This document shows, in pieces, positions 36,364 through 45,033 of a stretch of 64,000 nucleotides of DNA; the stretch's first letter is position 1, and every line of letters starts with the position of its first letter. Location: assembly GCF_008635795.1 (NCBI RefSeq), contig NZ_VWRQ01000006.1, positions 186,001 through 250,000 of the forward strand, in the 5' to 3' direction. The DNA is from Paenibacillus tepidiphilus. GTDB lineage: Bacteria; Bacillota; Bacilli; Paenibacillales; Paenibacillaceae. The position numbers were made by a program, and so were the translations under genes. The notes beneath the pieces were generated by a model, which saw only the letters and a list, made by a program, of their open reading frames with translations, did no database searches and was not told the origin of the DNA.

Positions 36364-37467
36364 TTACACCAGTATATCCCAGTCCTTGAACACGGGCTGC
36401 AGCCCGTTTCGGTACAGCATCTCCCTGATCTCTTCGACACTTCGCCCGTCCGATATCTCGAACTGCGGCGTCCCGTCTGCAGCCGTGTGCCCGCCCACCG
36501 CCGTCGACACGCCGGCGGACATCTTGGTGATGCCCAGATGCACCAGCCTGTCCCTTAGCGAAGCGGGCTCTCTGCTGGACAGGGTAATGCCCGCCCGGGG
36601 CAGGAAGAGACGATAGGCCAGAACCGTCTGCACCAGCGCGCTGTCCGTCACCTCCGATTCCGGGCTATAGTCCCCCAGAAACGGACGGAACCGCGGAATG
36701 GACAGGCTGATCTCGCAGCCCGGGTACTTATTCTGCAGATAGTCGGCGTGCATTGCCGCCATGAAAGCCTCTTCCCTCCAGTCATAGAGGCCGAGCAGGG
36801 CGCCGATGTTAACCGAGCGGAAGCCTGCCGCGCAGCCCCGTTCCGGAGCATCCAGACGGCTGCGGTAATTGCGCTTGGGTCCTTTTATGTGCAGCCTGCG
36901 GTACGTTTCCTGGTCGTAGACCTCCTGAAACAGAGTGAGGCTGTCCACACCGGCCTGCGCCAGCTCCATATATTCGGATACGGACAACGGATTCACTTCA
37001 ATGCCGACTGAAGCGAAATGCCCGCGTAGCACCTCCGTGCACGCCTTCAAATAGCTGACCGGAGACGCCTGGCGCGATTCTCCTGTCAGCAGCAGGACAT
37101 GGCGCATGCCGGTTGAAGCGATTGCGGCCGCCTCCAATTCGACCTCCCGCATATCCAGCTTCCTGCGCGGAAAATCGTAGATGGAGCTGAAGCTGCAATA
37201 TTCGCAGTGATTCACACAGAAATCCGACACATACATCGGAGTAAACAGCTGCACGGCGTGACCGAACTGGCTGCGGGTCACTTGCTGCGCCTTCTGCGCC
37301 ATGGCCTCCAGATGTCTTCCGGCAGCCGGGGACAAGAGGGCCAGCAGGTCTTCCTCACCCAGCCTCGGTTTGCCCAGAATCCGCAGAATATGCGAATCCG
37401 TATACTCCTGCTGCTTGCTGTGAATGGATCGCTCCTTCAGCCCCGCTAACCTGTTATAAAAGCTCAT
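36364..37467 (-). CDS. thiH: 2-iminoacetate synthase (tyrosine lyase)
   Basis: A 367-residue radical-SAM enzyme cleaving tyrosine to dehydroglycine and p-cresol for thiazole synthesis. The 4Fe-4S motif CxxxCxxC appears as CVNHCEYC (about residues 85-92). TGESRQASPVSYL and the C-terminal MSAGVSTAVGGH fit the ThiH/NifB-like family. It is the last gene of tenI-thiS-thiF-thiG-thiH, 12 bases after thiG with a GGGGGG ribosome site. The organism therefore seems to use ThiH rather than the glycine oxidase ThiO of B. subtilis, which fits oxygen-limited growth (inference). Confidence 0.94.
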   Translation of the reverse strand: MSFYNRLAGLKERSIHSKQQEYTDSHILRILGKPRLGEEDLLALLSPAAGRHLEAMAQKAQQVTRSQFGHAVQLFTPMYVSDFCVNHCEYCSFSSIYDFPRRKLDMREVELEAAAIASTGMRHVLLLTGESRQASPVSYLKACTEVLRGHFASVGIEVNPLSVSEYMELAQAGVDSLTLFQEVYDQETYRRLHIKGPKRNYRSRLDAPERGCAAGFRSVNIGALLGLYDWREEAFMAAMHADYLQNKYPGCEISLSIPRFRPFLGDYSPESEVTDSALVQTVLAYRLFLPRAGITLSSREPASLRDRLVHLGITKMSAGVSTAVGGHTAADGTPQFEISDGRSVEEIREMLYRNGLQPVFKDWDILV

Positions 37468-37478
37468 GCCGTCCCCCC

Positions 37479-38258
37479 TTATTCATGCAGAAAGCCGGTT
37501 AACGGCGAAGATGCCGCAGCTTCCTGCTGCACCGGACCCAGACCCGACAGATAGGCCAGTCTTCCCGCCGCTACCGCCGCGCGGAACGCTTCCGCCATGC
37601 CAAGCGGATCACGCGCAGTGGCAATGGCCGTGTTCAGCAGCACCGCCGCTGCCCCCATTTCCATCGCTTCCGCCGCCTCCGAGGGCCTGCCGATGCCGGC
37701 ATCCACGATGACAGGCATTCCGGTCTCCTCGATCATCATCCCGATCAGCTCCTTGGTGCGCAGGCCCCGGTTGCTTCCGATGGGAGAGCCAAGCGGCATG
37801 ACCGCCGCCGCACCTGCGTCGCGCAGCCGGATGGCAGCCGCAAGATCCGGGCTCATATAGGGAAGCACCACAAAGCCTTCGGCAGCCAGCACCTCCGTTG
37901 CCCGGAGTGTCTCCAGGTTATCGGGCAGGAGGTACCGCTGGTCATTGATGACTTCGATTTTGACCCAATTCCCCATATCTGCCGCTCTGGCCAGCCGGGC
38001 GATCCGGATCGCCTCCTCCGCCGTGCGGGCACCGGAGGTATTCGGCAGCAGGGTCATGCTCCCGGGAATGTGGTGCAGCAGATTCTCCTCCTCCCAATCG
38101 GGATTCACCCTTCTTAACGCTACGGTAATTACCTCCGCTCCCGATCTGGCAATGACCTCGGGAATCAGCGTGTTACGGCTGTATTTGCCGGTACCGATAA
38201 ACAGCCGGCTGGACAGCGCCTTGCCGCCGAGATGGAATACATCGTTCAATATGGCCAC
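37479..38258 (-). CDS. thiG: Thiazole synthase
   Basis: A 259-residue TIM-barrel enzyme joining deoxyxylulose 5-phosphate, dehydroglycine and the ThiS thiocarboxylate sulfur into the thiazole ring. The Schiff-base lysine is in [17 protein letters not shown] (about residues 95-110). [13 protein letters not shown] and [12 protein letters not shown] are conserved phosphate-site motifs, and LFIGTGKY lies at the N-terminus. The gene lies about 30 bases after thiF. Length and order are normal. Confidence 0.95.
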   Translation of the reverse strand: MAILNDVFHLGGKALSSRLFIGTGKYSRNTLIPEVIARSGAEVITVALRRVNPDWEEENLLHHIPGSMTLLPNTSGARTAEEAIRIARLARAADMGNWVKIEVINDQRYLLPDNLETLRATEVLAAEGFVVLPYMSPDLAAAIRLRDAGAAAVMPLGSPIGSNRGLRTKELIGMMIEETGMPVIVDAGIGRPSEAAEAMEMGAAAVLLNTAIATARDPLGMAEAFRAAVAAGRLAYLSGLGPVQQEAAASSPLTGFLHE

Positions 38259-38287
38259 CCTCTCTATTCTAAATTTGCCTTAAGCCT

Positions 38288-39313
38288 TCAGCCGAAATAG
38301 CGGTGATACAAGGAACGGGCTTCCCCGGGATCAGCCGTACCGTGAACCAGTACACGCCCATCCGGGAAAAGCGCCATCCGGTACTTCTCTACCGTAAAAG
38401 ACAGCATATAGGGGTTATGGTTGACCTGACCGTAAGCAGCCAGGCGCTGTCCCCATTCCGTCAAATCCAGCTTCCGGGGCTTGGGCGGGCGGATCTGCAC
38501 GGTATCCCTTCCGCACAGTACGGCCGTTCTGGAATGATTGGCCGCCGACAGAAAGGGGAAGCTGGGCTGTTCCCCGCAGGTCGGACAATCCGCACGCTTC
38601 AGCCGGGCGGTGTCTACCGATACCTGCCGGTTCTCCCACAGATCAAATGAAACCATGGCCCCCCGCAGCGAATCCCGGCTGCCCGCCAGCCATTTGAGCG
38701 CCTCCGCCGTCTGATAGGCGGCGGTCATCTGTACCGCAGGCTGGATAATGCCTGCGGTATCGCAGGAGTCTCCCTCTGCATAAAGCTCCTCCAGCAGGCA
38801 ATGCAGACAGGCGCTTGTTCCCGGAACCACGGTCAAGGACATTCCCCGGCTCCCGGCACAGGCGCCGTAAATCCAGGGAATTCCCCGTTTCACCGCGATA
38901 TCGTTCAGAATCATCCGCGTCTCGAAATTGTCCGAGCCGTCAAGAATCAGATCGACGCCTGCGGTGTATTCGCCAATCTCATCGACGGTAACATCGGCGA
39001 CAATGCCTTCCACCACCACTGATGAGTTAATGCTGCGCAGTCTGCGGGCAGCCGCCGCCGCTTTGGGCATCTGGTCTTCCGCATCCTGCTCGCTGTACAG
39101 ATTCTGGCGCTGCAGATTGCTCCACTCCACCACATCCCGGTCGATCAGGGTGACATGGCCCACACCGGCGCGGACCATCGTCTCGGCAAGGGCGGACCCC
39201 AGCGCTCCGGCTCCCAGAATCAGTACTCTCGCAAGGCCCAGCTTCTTCTGGCCTTCACTTCCGATTCCATAGAAACGCTCCTGTCTGCTGTATCGGTCTT
39301 TGGTCTCCGGCAT
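38288..39313 (-). CDS. thiF: ThiS adenylyltransferase
   Basis: A 341-residue E1-like enzyme that adenylates the C-terminal glycine of ThiS. The nucleotide-binding motif is LILGAGALGSALAETMVRAG (about residues 30-50), followed by LIDRDVVEWSNLQRQ. Zinc ligands appear as two CxxC pairs (CLHC about residue 170; CPTC about residue 250). It starts about 9 bases after thiS. MoeB is a close relative, but the thiS-thiG context decides. Confidence 0.93.
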   Translation of the reverse strand: MPETKDRYSRQERFYGIGSEGQKKLGLARVLILGAGALGSALAETMVRAGVGHVTLIDRDVVEWSNLQRQNLYSEQDAEDQMPKAAAAARRLRSINSSVVVEGIVADVTVDEIGEYTAGVDLILDGSDNFETRMILNDIAVKRGIPWIYGACAGSRGMSLTVVPGTSACLHCLLEELYAEGDSCDTAGIIQPAVQMTAAYQTAEALKWLAGSRDSLRGAMVSFDLWENRQVSVDTARLKRADCPTCGEQPSFPFLSAANHSRTAVLCGRDTVQIRPPKPRKLDLTEWGQRLAAYGQVNHNPYMLSFTVEKYRMALFPDGRVLVHGTADPGEARSLYHRYFG

Positions 39314-39321
39314 CAGGGCGG

Positions 39322-39534
39322 TCAGCCTCCTCCAACAAAATGTACCAGCTCAATCCGGTCGCCCGGAGACAGCCGGGTAAGTCCATATTCCTCCTTCCTG
39401 ACAGCCGTACCGTTCAATTCAACAAGTACCCGTTTACCGCTCCAGGGACTTACAGACAGCAGATCGCCGACAGTCTCACATCCGGCATCCAGCACCGTGT
39501 CCTTGCCGTTTACATACACCTCCACAAGCTTCAC
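39322..39534 (-). CDS. thiS: ThiS sulfur-carrier protein
   Basis: A 70-residue ubiquitin-like protein (MKLVEVYVNGKDTVLD) ending in VGGG; the terminal Gly becomes the thiocarboxylate that donates sulfur to ThiG. ERIELVHFVGG-type ends are typical, although three glycines instead of two are seen here. Its ATG overlaps the tenI stop by four bases, so the two are translationally coupled. Confidence 0.92.
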   Translation of the reverse strand: MKLVEVYVNGKDTVLDAGCETVGDLLSVSPWSGKRVLVELNGTAVRKEEYGLTRLSPGDRIELVHFVGGG

Positions 39535-40175
39535 CTCCTCTCCTGCCAGGCTTCATTAATCGCACGCCGGTAGGCTTGCGCCTGCTCCGCCGGGTCCGGC
39601 GAGCCGCTTATCCCCGACAGCACCGCAATGCCTTGCGCGCCGCTGCGGATGATATCCCCGGCATTGTCCGGCCGTATCCCGCCGATGGCAATCACCGGCA
39701 CAGGACAGCTGTGTACCGTCTCTCTCAGCATTCCAAGCCCCCGGCCGGGCAGACCGGCTTTGCTGGAAGTGGCAAATACATGGCCGAACAGGCAGTAGTC
39801 CGCCCCCGCTTCCGCTGCCAAGGCAGCCTCGGCGGGAGAATGCACGGAACACCCTATTCGCAGGCTGGGGGCTGCCCGGCGCGCGGCGGAAGCCGGAAGG
39901 CTGTGCCCCGCCAGCTGGACGCCTCCCGCCCCGGCCGCCAGCGCCACGTCCAGCCGGTCATTGACCATGATCGAGGCAAGGGGAATACCCGCCCGGTGCA
40001 GCTCCATTACCGTCTCATATTGCGCACCCGCGGGCAGCTGCTTGTCCCGCAGATGAATATAATCCACATAGGGCAGCACCGCTGCTGCGACCTTCAGCAG
40101 CGCCGGAACCGGAAGTCCGCCGCCGGAAATGAAGTGAAGCTCGGGTGCCGTACCTCCGCCCGCAAATCCCAACAT
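39531..40175 (-). CDS. tenI: Thiazole tautomerase
   Basis: A 214-residue TIM-barrel protein of the ThiE/TenI family. RIGCSVHSPAEA, DYCLFGHVFATSSKAGLPGRG and PVIAIGGI match TenI more closely than ThiE; the His in the SVHS segment is the TenI catalytic residue. TenI converts the ThiG product to its aromatic tautomer. I start at ATG 40175, with GGGGGA about 8 bases upstream. An in-frame TTG lies at 40181. It is the first gene of the operon, immediately after the riboswitch terminator. Confidence 0.88.
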   Translation of the reverse strand: MLGFAGGGTAPELHFISGGGLPVPALLKVAAAVLPYVDYIHLRDKQLPAGAQYETVMELHRAGIPLASIMVNDRLDVALAAGAGGVQLAGHSLPASAARRAAPSLRIGCSVHSPAEAALAAEAGADYCLFGHVFATSSKAGLPGRGLGMLRETVHSCPVPVIAIGGIRPDNAGDIIRSGAQGIAVLSGISGSPDPAEQAQAYRRAINEAWQERR

Positions 40176-40228
40176 AAGCAATCCCCCAAATAGTCATCTA
40201 TACTTCTGAATGCCGAAAGAATGCAACA

Positions 40229-40253
40229 AGCCGCCCTCCAGAAGGAGGGCGGC
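40229..40253 (-). terminator. Expression-platform terminator of the tenI-thiSFGH riboswitch
   Basis: Perfect 11-bp inverted repeat AGCCGCCCTCC/GGAGGGCGGCT followed on the minus strand by TTGTTGCATTCTTT. It lies between the aptamer and tenI. Confidence 0.8.
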
Positions 40254-40323
40254 TAAGAAAAGCAACCATAAATAAGAAATAAGCCAAAGCAGGCAAATAT
40301 TCATTACGTTCACTCTTAACTCG

Positions 40324-40407
40324 CCACTTCCCTACGCAGGCATTAACCAGATCAGGTTCAAAGGGTCCGAATAGTACATTCGTCTCAGCCTTGCGGCCCC
40401 CCTAGTG
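40324..40407 (-). ncRNA. TPP riboswitch of the tenI-thiSFGH operon
   Basis: On the minus strand CACTAGGGGGG, GGCTGAGA, GGACCCTTTGAACCTGATCTGG, TTAATGCCTGCGTAGGGAAGTG give the full THI-box aptamer with P1 closure. It is paired with the terminator at 40229-40253. Confidence 0.94.
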
Positions 40408-40431
40408 TCGAACAGTATGCAATTACCAATG

Positions 40432-40460
40432 AATATACACGATTACCCATGAAACCACAA
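40432..40460 (-). promoter_or_regulatory. Promoter of the tenI-thiSFGH operon
   Basis: On the minus strand TTGTGG (40455-40460) and TATATT (40432-40437) are spaced 17 bases apart, about 25 bases before the aptamer. Confidence 0.6.
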
Positions 40461-40496
40461 TCATTTCTTGTTGCAAGCCAGTGTTGCGCGAGCCGG

Positions 40497-41462
40497 TTAT
40501 ATCACTACCGGAATGATTCTGCCGTCTTCGTCATAGGACAGCTCGGCGAATTTCACTGACCGTTTGTGATCCACACCGCCCGACAGGGACGCATCGTGGT
40601 AGAACAGATACCATTTGCCGCCGAATTCCACGATGGAATGATGCGTTGTCCAGCCAAGCACCGGGTTCAGGATGGTTCCCTGGAAGACAAACGGTCCGCA
40701 CGGCTTGTCGCTGGTGGCATAGACAATTTTATGGGTCGTGCCCGTGGAGTACGACAAGTAGTATTTTCCGTTATACTTGTGCATCCATGGACCTTCAAAG
40801 TATCTCCGGTCCTCATCCCCGGCAAGAATAGGGGTTCCTGCTTCATCGGTGATAACGATCTCCTGCGGCGCCGACCGGAAGGACAGCAGGTCTTCGCTAA
40901 GCTCGGCCACCCGTGCCCCGTAGGCCGGTTCTTCCGGACCTTTCTCCGGCGCATCCGGCCGGAACTCTCCGGTCTGCCATTTTTCCAATTGTCCGCCCCA
41001 TAGTCCGCCGAAATACATATAGGCCCGCTCATCCTCGTCAATGAACACCGCCGGGTCGATGCTGAAGCTGCCTTCAATATATTGCTCCTGGGCCGCAAAA
41101 GGGCCTGCCGGAGACTCCGACGTCGCCACTCCGATGCGGAAGATTCCTTCCTTATCCCGGGCCGGGAAGAAGAGATAATAAGTGCCTTTCCGGTATGTGG
41201 CGTCGGGGGCCCACATTTGCTGCGAGGCCCACGGCACATCCTTCAGGTGCAGCGCCAGCCCATGGTCCACACACGGTGAATCCGGACTGTCCATGGACAA
41301 TACATGATAATCTTCCATCGCATATTGATCGCCGTTGTCGTTCGTTGGACCGTCGTGGTCGATGTCATGGGACGGGTAAATATACAGCTTGCCCTCAAAG
41401 ACATGAGCGGAGGGGTCGGCTGTATAGAGATGGGTTACTAACGGCTTATGTTGCTCTGCCAT
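40497..41462 (-). CDS. GH43-family glycosidase (beta-xylosidase/arabinofuranosidase type)
   Basis: A 321-residue five-bladed propeller enzyme. The GH43 catalytic triad is readable: Asp in YTADPSAHVFEGKLY (base), Asp in SFSIDPAVFIDED (pKa modulator) and Glu in FEGPWMHKYNGKYY (acid). There is no signal peptide, so it acts on imported pentose-containing oligosaccharides. It is the last gene of the binding protein-permease-permease-GH43 operon, about 40 bases after the second permease with GGAGGAG upstream. Xylose versus arabinose specificity cannot be told. Confidence 0.9.
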   Translation of the reverse strand: MAEQHKPLVTHLYTADPSAHVFEGKLYIYPSHDIDHDGPTNDNGDQYAMEDYHVLSMDSPDSPCVDHGLALHLKDVPWASQQMWAPDATYRKGTYYLFFPARDKEGIFRIGVATSESPAGPFAAQEQYIEGSFSIDPAVFIDEDERAYMYFGGLWGGQLEKWQTGEFRPDAPEKGPEEPAYGARVAELSEDLLSFRSAPQEIVITDEAGTPILAGDEDRRYFEGPWMHKYNGKYYLSYSTGTTHKIVYATSDKPCGPFVFQGTILNPVLGWTTHHSIVEFGGKWYLFYHDASLSGGVDHKRSVKFAELSYDEDGRIIPVVI

Positions 41463-41501
41463 AACAGGCTTCTCCTCCTTGGGTAGTGGTATTAAAATGA
41501 A

Positions 41502-42356
41502 CTATTCCTTGACGCCACCCAGCGCCACGCCTGCGATAATGTAACGGGACAGCAGGAAATACACCACGAACAGCGGCAATGCCGTCAGTGCAAGGCCCAT
41601 ATAAATGGAGCCGAACTCCGTCTTGTAAATGTCGCCGCGCAGCAGGCTGACCATGATCGGCATCGTATATTTTTCCTTCTGGGTCAAGAGAATCAGCGGC
41701 ATGAACAGGTTGTTCCAGTTAGCGACAAAAGCAAAGATCGCCTGTGTCGCCACCGCCGGCATCATCAGCGGCAGAATAATCCGGTTGAACGTCTTGAACT
41801 CGCCCGATCCGTCCACGCGCGCCGCCTCCACAATCTCCAGCGAGAGCGTCGCGAGCAGATACTGGCGCATGAAGAAGACGACCGCCGGCGCCGCTATGGC
41901 CGGCAGGATCAGCGGCAGGAAGCTGTTCGTCCAGTGCAGCTTATACATGAACTGATAGAAGCCGATGGCGCTCGCCTGGGCCGGAATCATCATGACGCAC
42001 AGGATGAAGGTGAAGAACGGTCCCCGCAGCTTCCAGTCGTAAGCCACAATGCCATAGGCCGTCAGGGACGAGAAATAAACCGTACAAAGCGTTGCCGCAC
42101 TGGAGATAATGAATGAATTCATGAAGCCCTGAAGCGGATCGAAGCTCTTGTCCAGCAGCACCCGCAGATTGCTCATCATATGGCTGGAAGGCAACAGCGA
42201 CAGGCCGCTTTGAATCTCAGGTGTGGAGCGTGTGGCATTGACGAACATGATCCAGAACGGCAGAATGCTGAGCAGCGCCAGCAGAATGCAGACGATATAG
42301 ACAATCGTCTTGGTGAGTTTCCGGTTTACGTTTCCGGTGCTTTTAATTTTCTCCAT
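41502..42356 (-). CDS. ABC sugar permease (MalG/AraQ-like)
   Basis: A 284-residue permease with six helices. The EAA loop is EIVEAARVDGSGEFKTFNRI followed by ILPLMMPA, and the C-terminus LSRYIIAGVALGGVKE is typical. It begins only 4 bases after the preceding permease gene. It forms the channel with that partner for the oligosaccharide captured by the lipoprotein at 43401-44822. Confidence 0.93.
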   Translation of the reverse strand: MEKIKSTGNVNRKLTKTIVYIVCILLALLSILPFWIMFVNATRSTPEIQSGLSLLPSSHMMSNLRVLLDKSFDPLQGFMNSFIISSAATLCTVYFSSLTAYGIVAYDWKLRGPFFTFILCVMMIPAQASAIGFYQFMYKLHWTNSFLPLILPAIAAPAVVFFMRQYLLATLSLEIVEAARVDGSGEFKTFNRIILPLMMPAVATQAIFAFVANWNNLFMPLILLTQKEKYTMPIMVSLLRGDIYKTEFGSIYMGLALTALPLFVVYFLLSRYIIAGVALGGVKE

Positions 42357-42360
42357 ATGA

Positions 42361-43341
42361 TTACACCTCCCTTGCGGTTGTTGCTTGAGCGGACCGAGCG
42401 GCTCTGCGCTTCATTTTCTCCGCTTTCTTGAGCCTTGCTGCGTCGCGGTCTCGCATCAGGAAGAACAGCAGCGACGACAGTACCGCCGTGATCAGGAACA
42501 TTATCATGCTCGCTGCCGCAGCGCGGTTATACATATAGCTGCCCTTGAAGGCTTGCCCGTAAATAAACATGGACGTGGTCATCGTTGAATCATCCGGTCC
42601 GCCGGCCAGGAACAGCTGCGGAATATCGAACATCGTCAAACCGCCGACCATCGAAGTAATCAGAGTGAACAGCAGGATTGTCCGCAGGCTCGGCAGCGTG
42701 ATGCGGAAGAAGGTCTGCACCCCGTTCGCACCGTCGATTGCCGCAGATTCGAACAGTGCCGGATTAATGCCCATGACCCCGGCAATCAGGACGATCATCG
42801 TATTTCCGTACCACATCCAGAACTGGATGAAGGCCACGATACCGCGTGCAGTCGTCTTATCCTGCAGGAAAAAGATCGGAGCGTCGGACCACCCCAGCAT
42901 CTCGAACAAACTGTTGATAGGACCCATCGGATAGGCAAACAAGCTGTTGAAGAGGATGGCAATCGTACTGGCAGTAATAATATTGGGCATATACAGCAGG
43001 ACCTTGAAAGCCCCCTGCCCCTTAATGTTCATTCTCTTGTTCGTGAACCAGGCCGTAAGCAGCAGCGCCAGGAGCATTTGCGGAACGAAATTGAGGACCC
43101 ACAGCAGTCCCGTGTTGGTCAGAGACTTGATGAAGGTAGGATTGTCAAAGAGCAAATCCTTGAAGTTTTGAAAAGGATTGTCCATGATGTGAATCGGCTT
43201 CGGGATCAATCCTTTCATGTCAGTAAAGCCGATCACCGCGGTGTACACAATCGGATAAAGCGAGAAGATCAGAAATGCCAGGACAAATGGCAGGGTAAAA
43301 ATATAACCGTACTTCGAATAGCTGACACCCTTGCGGCGCAT
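42361..43341 (-). CDS. ABC sugar permease (MalF/AraP-like)
   Basis: A 326-residue permease: six helices, EAA loop ESAAIDGANGVQTFFRITLP, and a basic C-terminal tail (KKAEKMKRRAARSAQ). GVSYSKYGYIFTLPFVLAFL is the first helix. It is the second gene of the operon, separated from the binding-protein gene by 59 bases that contain a strong hairpin. Confidence 0.93.
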   Translation of the reverse strand: MRRKGVSYSKYGYIFTLPFVLAFLIFSLYPIVYTAVIGFTDMKGLIPKPIHIMDNPFQNFKDLLFDNPTFIKSLTNTGLLWVLNFVPQMLLALLLTAWFTNKRMNIKGQGAFKVLLYMPNIITASTIAILFNSLFAYPMGPINSLFEMLGWSDAPIFFLQDKTTARGIVAFIQFWMWYGNTMIVLIAGVMGINPALFESAAIDGANGVQTFFRITLPSLRTILLFTLITSMVGGLTMFDIPQLFLAGGPDDSTMTTSMFIYGQAFKGSYMYNRAAAASMIMFLITAVLSSLLFFLMRDRDAARLKKAEKMKRRAARSAQATTAREV

Positions 43342-43368
43342 GCTCTCACCTCTTTTATTGATATGAAA

Positions 43369-43387
43369 GGGCGGGATTCCCCCGCCC
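43369..43387 (-). other. Intercistronic hairpin between binding-protein and permease genes
   Basis: GGGCGGG (43369-43375) and CCCGCCC (43381-43387) form a perfect 7-bp stem with a 5-base loop, followed on the minus strand by TTTCATATC. Such hairpins often raise binding-protein mRNA over permease mRNA by partial termination or 3' protection. Confidence 0.6.
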
Positions 43388-43400
43388 CTTCCGGCCCTTC

Positions 43401-44822
43401 TTATTCGCTATCGATACCCAACTGGTCTTTGACCTGCTGCTTGAACGTCTTGATCGCATTGTCGCGGTCCTTGTTGCCGGCAGTGTATTCACGGACCTGA
43501 TCGCGCCAGAGCTTGTTGATCGTTTCGTCATACTGGGTCAGGTTCTTACCCGAAGCATTGGCGTTGGCGGGAACGAATACGTCAAACATATTTTGACCGC
43601 CGAGCAATGGAACTTCGCCGTTGGACTTCGCCATAACAACGGAGGAGGCAACGCTGTCCTTCGTGCCCTGCTCGCCTTCCTTCATTGTGCCATTGGCCCA
43701 GTAATACTGCAGACCAGTTTCGGATGTATCAAGCGTTACCCACTTCACGAAATCGGCAACCGCCTGTTTCTTGGCATCATCCTTCGTAACATCTTTGTTA
43801 GCCAGCAGCCAGGTGCCGCCCCAGAAGAAGCCAGTGGTCGGTTCGGTAACGGCCCAGTCGCCGTTGGTGTCCTTCACTTGACCATTCATCGTGTAGTTGA
43901 TGAGCCAAGCGGGACCGAAGAAGCCGAAGATTGGCTGTGCGCCGGTGCCGGACATATCCGCGTACCAGGCTTCCGTCCAGTCGGTCGTATCGTTATGATA
44001 GCCGTTGTCTTTCAGCTTTTTGGAGAGATCCAGGAACTCTTCACGCTTCGGATCGATGTGCAGCTTGCCGTCGACAATCCAACCCGTATCGGAGCTGTTC
44101 TCAATTGCGTGCCAGATATCGCCGTCGCCGGAAACAATACCGTAGCCCTTGGCTTTCAGCTTCTCGGCCGCCGAGAAGAATTTATCCCAGCCCGGACCGA
44201 CCTCTGCCTTGATGGCAGCCGGATCATCCGTGCCAAATACCTCCTTCGCAATAGAGCGGCGATAGATAAAGGCACCGCCGGTCGCCTGATAGCCGAGGCC
44301 CTTCAACTGGCCGTCCGTGCTGCTGCCGATATCCACCGAGTATTGGGCGATGCCCGCATCCTTCACCAGTTGGTCATCAAGACCCAGGTCCGCATAATTA
44401 GCGGCATAGCTGGATGCGTCGCCTTGCGTATATTTGAGCACGAACGCCGCTTCGGCGGCATAAACATCAGGTGCGTCCTTGCCGCCGGCCGCCAGGGCCT
44501 GGTCAAGTGCAGGCTGATAAGCGCCGTCGGTCGTCGCAATTACCGTGGTTTTGAACTCCACGTTCGCGTCCGGATGAGTTTCAAGATATTTTTTCGTCAT
44601 ATTCGGAATTTCGTCGGTGAAGCTCCAAAGATTAATGGTAACCTTTTCACCGCTGCCTTTAGCCGGAGCTTCGGAAGCGTTTGCCGCTGGAGCCTGACTG
44701 GCATTTCCGCCGGATGCATTGGAATTGGAGTTAGAGTTTGAATTCCCCCCGCAAGCTGCGAGCGCCGTTGTTAGAACCAGTGCCGTGGAAATTCCAACCA
44801 TCGTACGTTTCATACTTTTCAT
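43401..44822 (-). CDS. Extracellular sugar-binding lipoprotein (CUT1)
   Basis: A 473-residue lipoprotein. The signal peptide ends in TTALAACGGN, so Cys near residue 25 is lipidated. An Asn/Ser-rich then Ala/Glu-rich linker (about residues 27-55) precedes the MalE-like two-lobed domain (INLWSFTDEIPNMTKKYLET). I start at ATG 44822, with GGAGG 6 bases upstream; ATG 44813 is the alternative. It is the first gene of an importer operon with a GH43 enzyme, so a xylo- or arabino-oligosaccharide is the likely ligand. No ATPase is encoded nearby. Confidence 0.91.
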   Translation of the reverse strand: MKSMKRTMVGISTALVLTTALAACGGNSNSNSNSNASGGNASQAPAANASEAPAKGSGEKVTINLWSFTDEIPNMTKKYLETHPDANVEFKTTVIATTDGAYQPALDQALAAGGKDAPDVYAAEAAFVLKYTQGDASSYAANYADLGLDDQLVKDAGIAQYSVDIGSSTDGQLKGLGYQATGGAFIYRRSIAKEVFGTDDPAAIKAEVGPGWDKFFSAAEKLKAKGYGIVSGDGDIWHAIENSSDTGWIVDGKLHIDPKREEFLDLSKKLKDNGYHNDTTDWTEAWYADMSGTGAQPIFGFFGPAWLINYTMNGQVKDTNGDWAVTEPTTGFFWGGTWLLANKDVTKDDAKKQAVADFVKWVTLDTSETGLQYYWANGTMKEGEQGTKDSVASSVVMAKSNGEVPLLGGQNMFDVFVPANANASGKNLTQYDETINKLWRDQVREYTAGNKDRDNAIKTFKQQVKDQLGIDSE

Positions 44823-44969
44823 ACTTTGCCTCCCCTTTTTAGTTGCTGCCTCGGTTTTTTGTAACCGCATACACATTATAGTCCCTGCGGTTTGCAGGCA
44901 TAAGGCTACAGCTATTGGGGAAAATTCCACTTTTATTGGGTGTTGTCCCGGCAGCCCAAAGAAAGTACA

Positions 44970-44999
44970 GAAGCCGACCGGAGCACTCCGGTCGGCTTC
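44970..44999 (-). terminator. Terminator after the GH3 gene
   Basis: Perfect 13-bp inverted repeat (44970-44982 and 44987-44999) with a 4-base loop, followed on the minus strand by TGTACTTTCTTTG. It separates the GH3 gene from the importer operon. Confidence 0.8.
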
Positions 45000-45033
45000 A
45001 ACTGCATGTATAAGGTTAAGCTACAAGCTCTCT